64,000 nucleotides of DNA from Globodera rostochiensis (taxonomy: Eukaryota; Nematoda; Chromadorea; Rhabditida; Heteroderidae). The position numbers and the translations under genes were made by a program. The notes below the pieces were generated by a model. The model searched no databases, was not told the origin of the DNA, and saw only the letters and a program-made list of their open reading frames with translations. The stretch is taken from positions 599,799-663,798 of the forward strand of contig JAEVLN010000025.1 of NCBI GenBank assembly GCA_018350325.1, given 5' to 3'. Positions 61,801 through 64,000 of the stretch are shown here, one piece after another. Position 1 is the first letter of the stretch, and each line of letters begins with the position of its first letter.

Positions 61801-64000
61801 CCCATCTAAAAATTGTTTAACTTTAATTTCTGAACATTTTATTTTTTGAATAAATAGTGTGCTAAAAAGTGAGAGTCAGGAGGCCAGAGTAATTTGGAAA
61901 GAACGCACCCCATCTAAAAATTGTTTTAGTTTAATTTCTGAAAATTTTATTTTTTGAAGAAATAGTGTGCTAAAAAGAGAGAGTCAGGCGGCAAGAGTAA
62001 TTTGGAATGAACGCACCCCATCTAAAAATTGTTTTAGTTTAATTTCTGAAAATTTTATTTTTTGAAGAAATAGTGTGCTAAAAATAGAGAGTCAGGCGGC
62101 GAGAGTAATTTGGAATGAACGCACCCCATCTAAAAATTGTTTTAGTTTAATTTCTGAAAATTTTATTTTTTGAATAAATAGTGTGCTAAAAAGAGAGAGT
62201 CAGGCGGCGAGAGTAATTTGGAATGAACGCACTCCTTCTAAAAATTGTTTTAGTTTAATTTCTGAAAATTTTATTTTTTGATTAAATAGTGTGCTAAAAA
62301 GAGAGAGTCAGGCGGCGAGAGTAATTTGAAATGAACGCACCCCATCTAAAAATTGTTTTAGTTTAATCTCTAAAAATTTTATTTTTTTGAAGAAATAGTG
62401 TGCTAAAAAGAGAGAGTCAGGCGGCGAGAGTAATTTGGAATGAACGCACCCCATCTAAAAATTGTTTTAGTTAAATTTCTGAAAATTTTATTTTTTGAAG
62501 AAATAGTGTGCTAAAAATAGAGAGTCAGGCGGCGAGAGTAATTTGGAATGAACGCTCCCCATCTAAAAATTGTTTTAGTTTAATCTCTAAAAATTTTATT
62601 TTTTTGAAGAAATAGTGTGCTAAAAAGAGAGAGTCAGGCGGCGAGAGTGAAATGAATGCACCTCATCTAAAAATTGTTTTAGTTTAATTTCTGAACATTT
62701 TATTTTTTGAATAAATAGTGTGCTAAAAAGTGAGAGTCAGGCGGCCTGAGTAATTTGGAATGAAAGCACCCCATCTAAAATTATTTAGTTTAATTTCTGA
62801 AAATTTTATTTTTTGAATAAATAGTGTGCTAAGAGAGTCAGGAGGCCAGAGTAATTTGGAATGAAAGCACCCCATCTAAAAATTGTTTTAGTTTAATTTC
62901 TGAAAATTTTATTTTTTAAGAAATAGTGTGCTAAAAAGAGAGAGTCAGGCGGCGAGAGTGAAATGAATGCACCTCATCTAAAAATTGTTTTAGTTTAATT
63001 TCTGAACATTTTATTTTTTGAATAAATAGTGTGCTAAAAAGTGAGAGTCAGGCGGCCTGAGTAATTTGGAATGAAAGCACCCAATCTAAAAATGGTTTTA
63101 GTTTAATTTCTAAAAATTTATTTTTGAATAACTAATGTGCTAAAAAGTGAGAGTCAGAGTAATTTGGAATGAACGCACCCCATCTAAAAATTGTTTTAGT
63201 TTAATTTCTGAAAATTTTATTTTTTGAAGAAATAGTGTGCTAAAAAGAGAGAGTCAGGCGGCGAGAGTAATTTGGAATGAACGCACCCCATCTAAAAATT
63301 GTTTTAGTTTAATTTCTGAAAATTTTATTTTTTGAAGAAATAGTGTGCTAAAAATAGAGAGTCAGGCGGCGAGAGTAATTTGGAATGAACGCACCCCATC
63401 TAAAAATTGTTTTAGTTTAATTTCTGAAAATTTTATTTTTTGAATAAATATTGTGCTAAAAAGTGAGAGTCAGGCAGCCAGAGTAATTTGGAATGAAAGC
63501 ACCCCATCTAAAAATTGTTACTTTAATTTCTAAAAATTTATTTTTGAATAACTAGTGTGCTAAAAAGTGAGAGTCAGAGTAATTTGAAATGAACGCACCC
63601 CATCTAAAAATTGTTTTAGTTTAATTTCTGAAAATTTTATTTTTTGAAGAAATAGTGTGATAAAAAGAGAGAGTCAGGCGGCGAGAGTAATTTGGAATGA
63701 ACGCACCCTATCTAAAAATTGTTTTAGTTTAATTTCTGAAAATTTTATTTTTTGAATAAATAGTGTGCTAAAAAGAGAGAGTCAGGCGGCGAGAGTAATT
63801 TGGAATGAAAGCACCCCATCTAAAAATTGTTTAACTTTAATTTCTGAACATTTTATTTTTTGAATAAATAGTGTGCTAAAAAGTGAGAGTCAGGAGGCCA
63901 GAGTAATTTGGAAAGAACGCACCCCATCTAAAAATTGTTTTAGTTTAATTTCTGAAAATTTTATTTTTTGAAGAAATAGTGTGCTAAAAAGAGAGAGTCA
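58890..64000. repeat. satellite array 2, ~108-bp monomers, continuing past the window
   Basis: Nearly 50 head-to-tail monomers of the same family and direction as array 1, but with characteristic differences: GGAATGAA in place of GGAAATGAA, and GTGAGAGTCAGGAGGCCAG variants. Higher-order structure: sequence around 59931 recurs at 60790 (859 bp, 8 monomers), and 61561-61900 recurs at 63575-63914 (2014 bp). Irregular units with internal deletions (61500-61570 and 63480-63590) repeat together. The last base is inside a monomer. Confidence 0.95.

Noticed and set aside
41319..64000. Regular repeats considered as a CRISPR array
   Set aside because: There are no unique spacers: monomers are head-to-tail 108-bp satellite units in eukaryotic DNA with introns.

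Overview
The window looks like AT-rich, repeat-dense nematode nuclear DNA. Three observations point there. One is a receptor gene of the nematode-specific serpentine class T family (43986-45372, minus). Another is a BEL/Pao retroelement carrying a phlebovirus-glycoprotein-like envelope region, a combination known from nematodes (Cer7-like elements). The third is a set of very short GT-AG introns (about 40-90 bp). A tylenchid plant parasite is my best guess, because most genes encode small secreted proteins in a fast-duplicating family, but the sequence alone does not prove this.

The dominant feature is a cluster of about two dozen copies, intact and broken, of one gene family with no name that I recognise. 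Each full copy encodes a signal peptide, then an acidic Asn/Asp/Glu/Ser-rich region with one or two short FDEI(F/Y)/FDEL(F)...W motifs, then three or four helix-turn-helix-like units of about 55-63 residues that end in I/LYKWK-like helices. Two subfamilies are interleaved. Subfamily A has no introns within the coding region; its intact copies start at 6315, 8733, 23748, 28914 and 30860 on plus, and at 48633 on minus. A near-intact A copy with one frameshift lies at 11695-12674. Subfamily B has one intron of about 50-58 bp exactly between units 2 and 3, plus a Gln/Asn/Ser/Thr-rich linker; its intact copies are 20144-21438 (+), 37851-38768 (-), 53515-54457 (+) and 56717-57702 (-). The pseudogenes show how the family decays: LTR element insertion (5120), hAT-like element insertion (17287-18010), internal deletions, frameshifts, and satellite DNA abutting a copy (41319).

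Layout. 1-5119: BEL/Pao element on minus with its LTR at 4763-5119, lying in an A pseudogene. 5120-18480: A genes and pseudogenes, several in head-to-head pairs sharing inverted promoter-like arms, with minisatellites at 7290-7520 and 13910-15160. 18480-23500: dispersed repeats around B gene 20144-21438. 23748-32700: three intact A genes, an unrelated predicted membrane protein (26061-28156, minus) whose intron may hold a foldback element, and A fragments. 32700-41318: repeats, B gene 37851-38768 and several B pseudogenes. 41319-43925: satellite array of about 108 bp. 43986-45372: damaged srt-type receptor. 45890-47140: GC-rich 17-18 bp minisatellite. 47345-57702: A and B copies with dispersed repeats. 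58890-64000: second array of the same satellite, running off the window.

Inference: the family proteins look like secreted, potentially nucleic-acid-binding proteins (signal peptide plus tandem helix-turn-helix units plus an acidic region). If they are effectors, the cluster is a birth-and-death arsenal diversified by unit duplication, gene conversion and transposon damage. Nothing in the window proves secretion, nuclear targeting or DNA binding.
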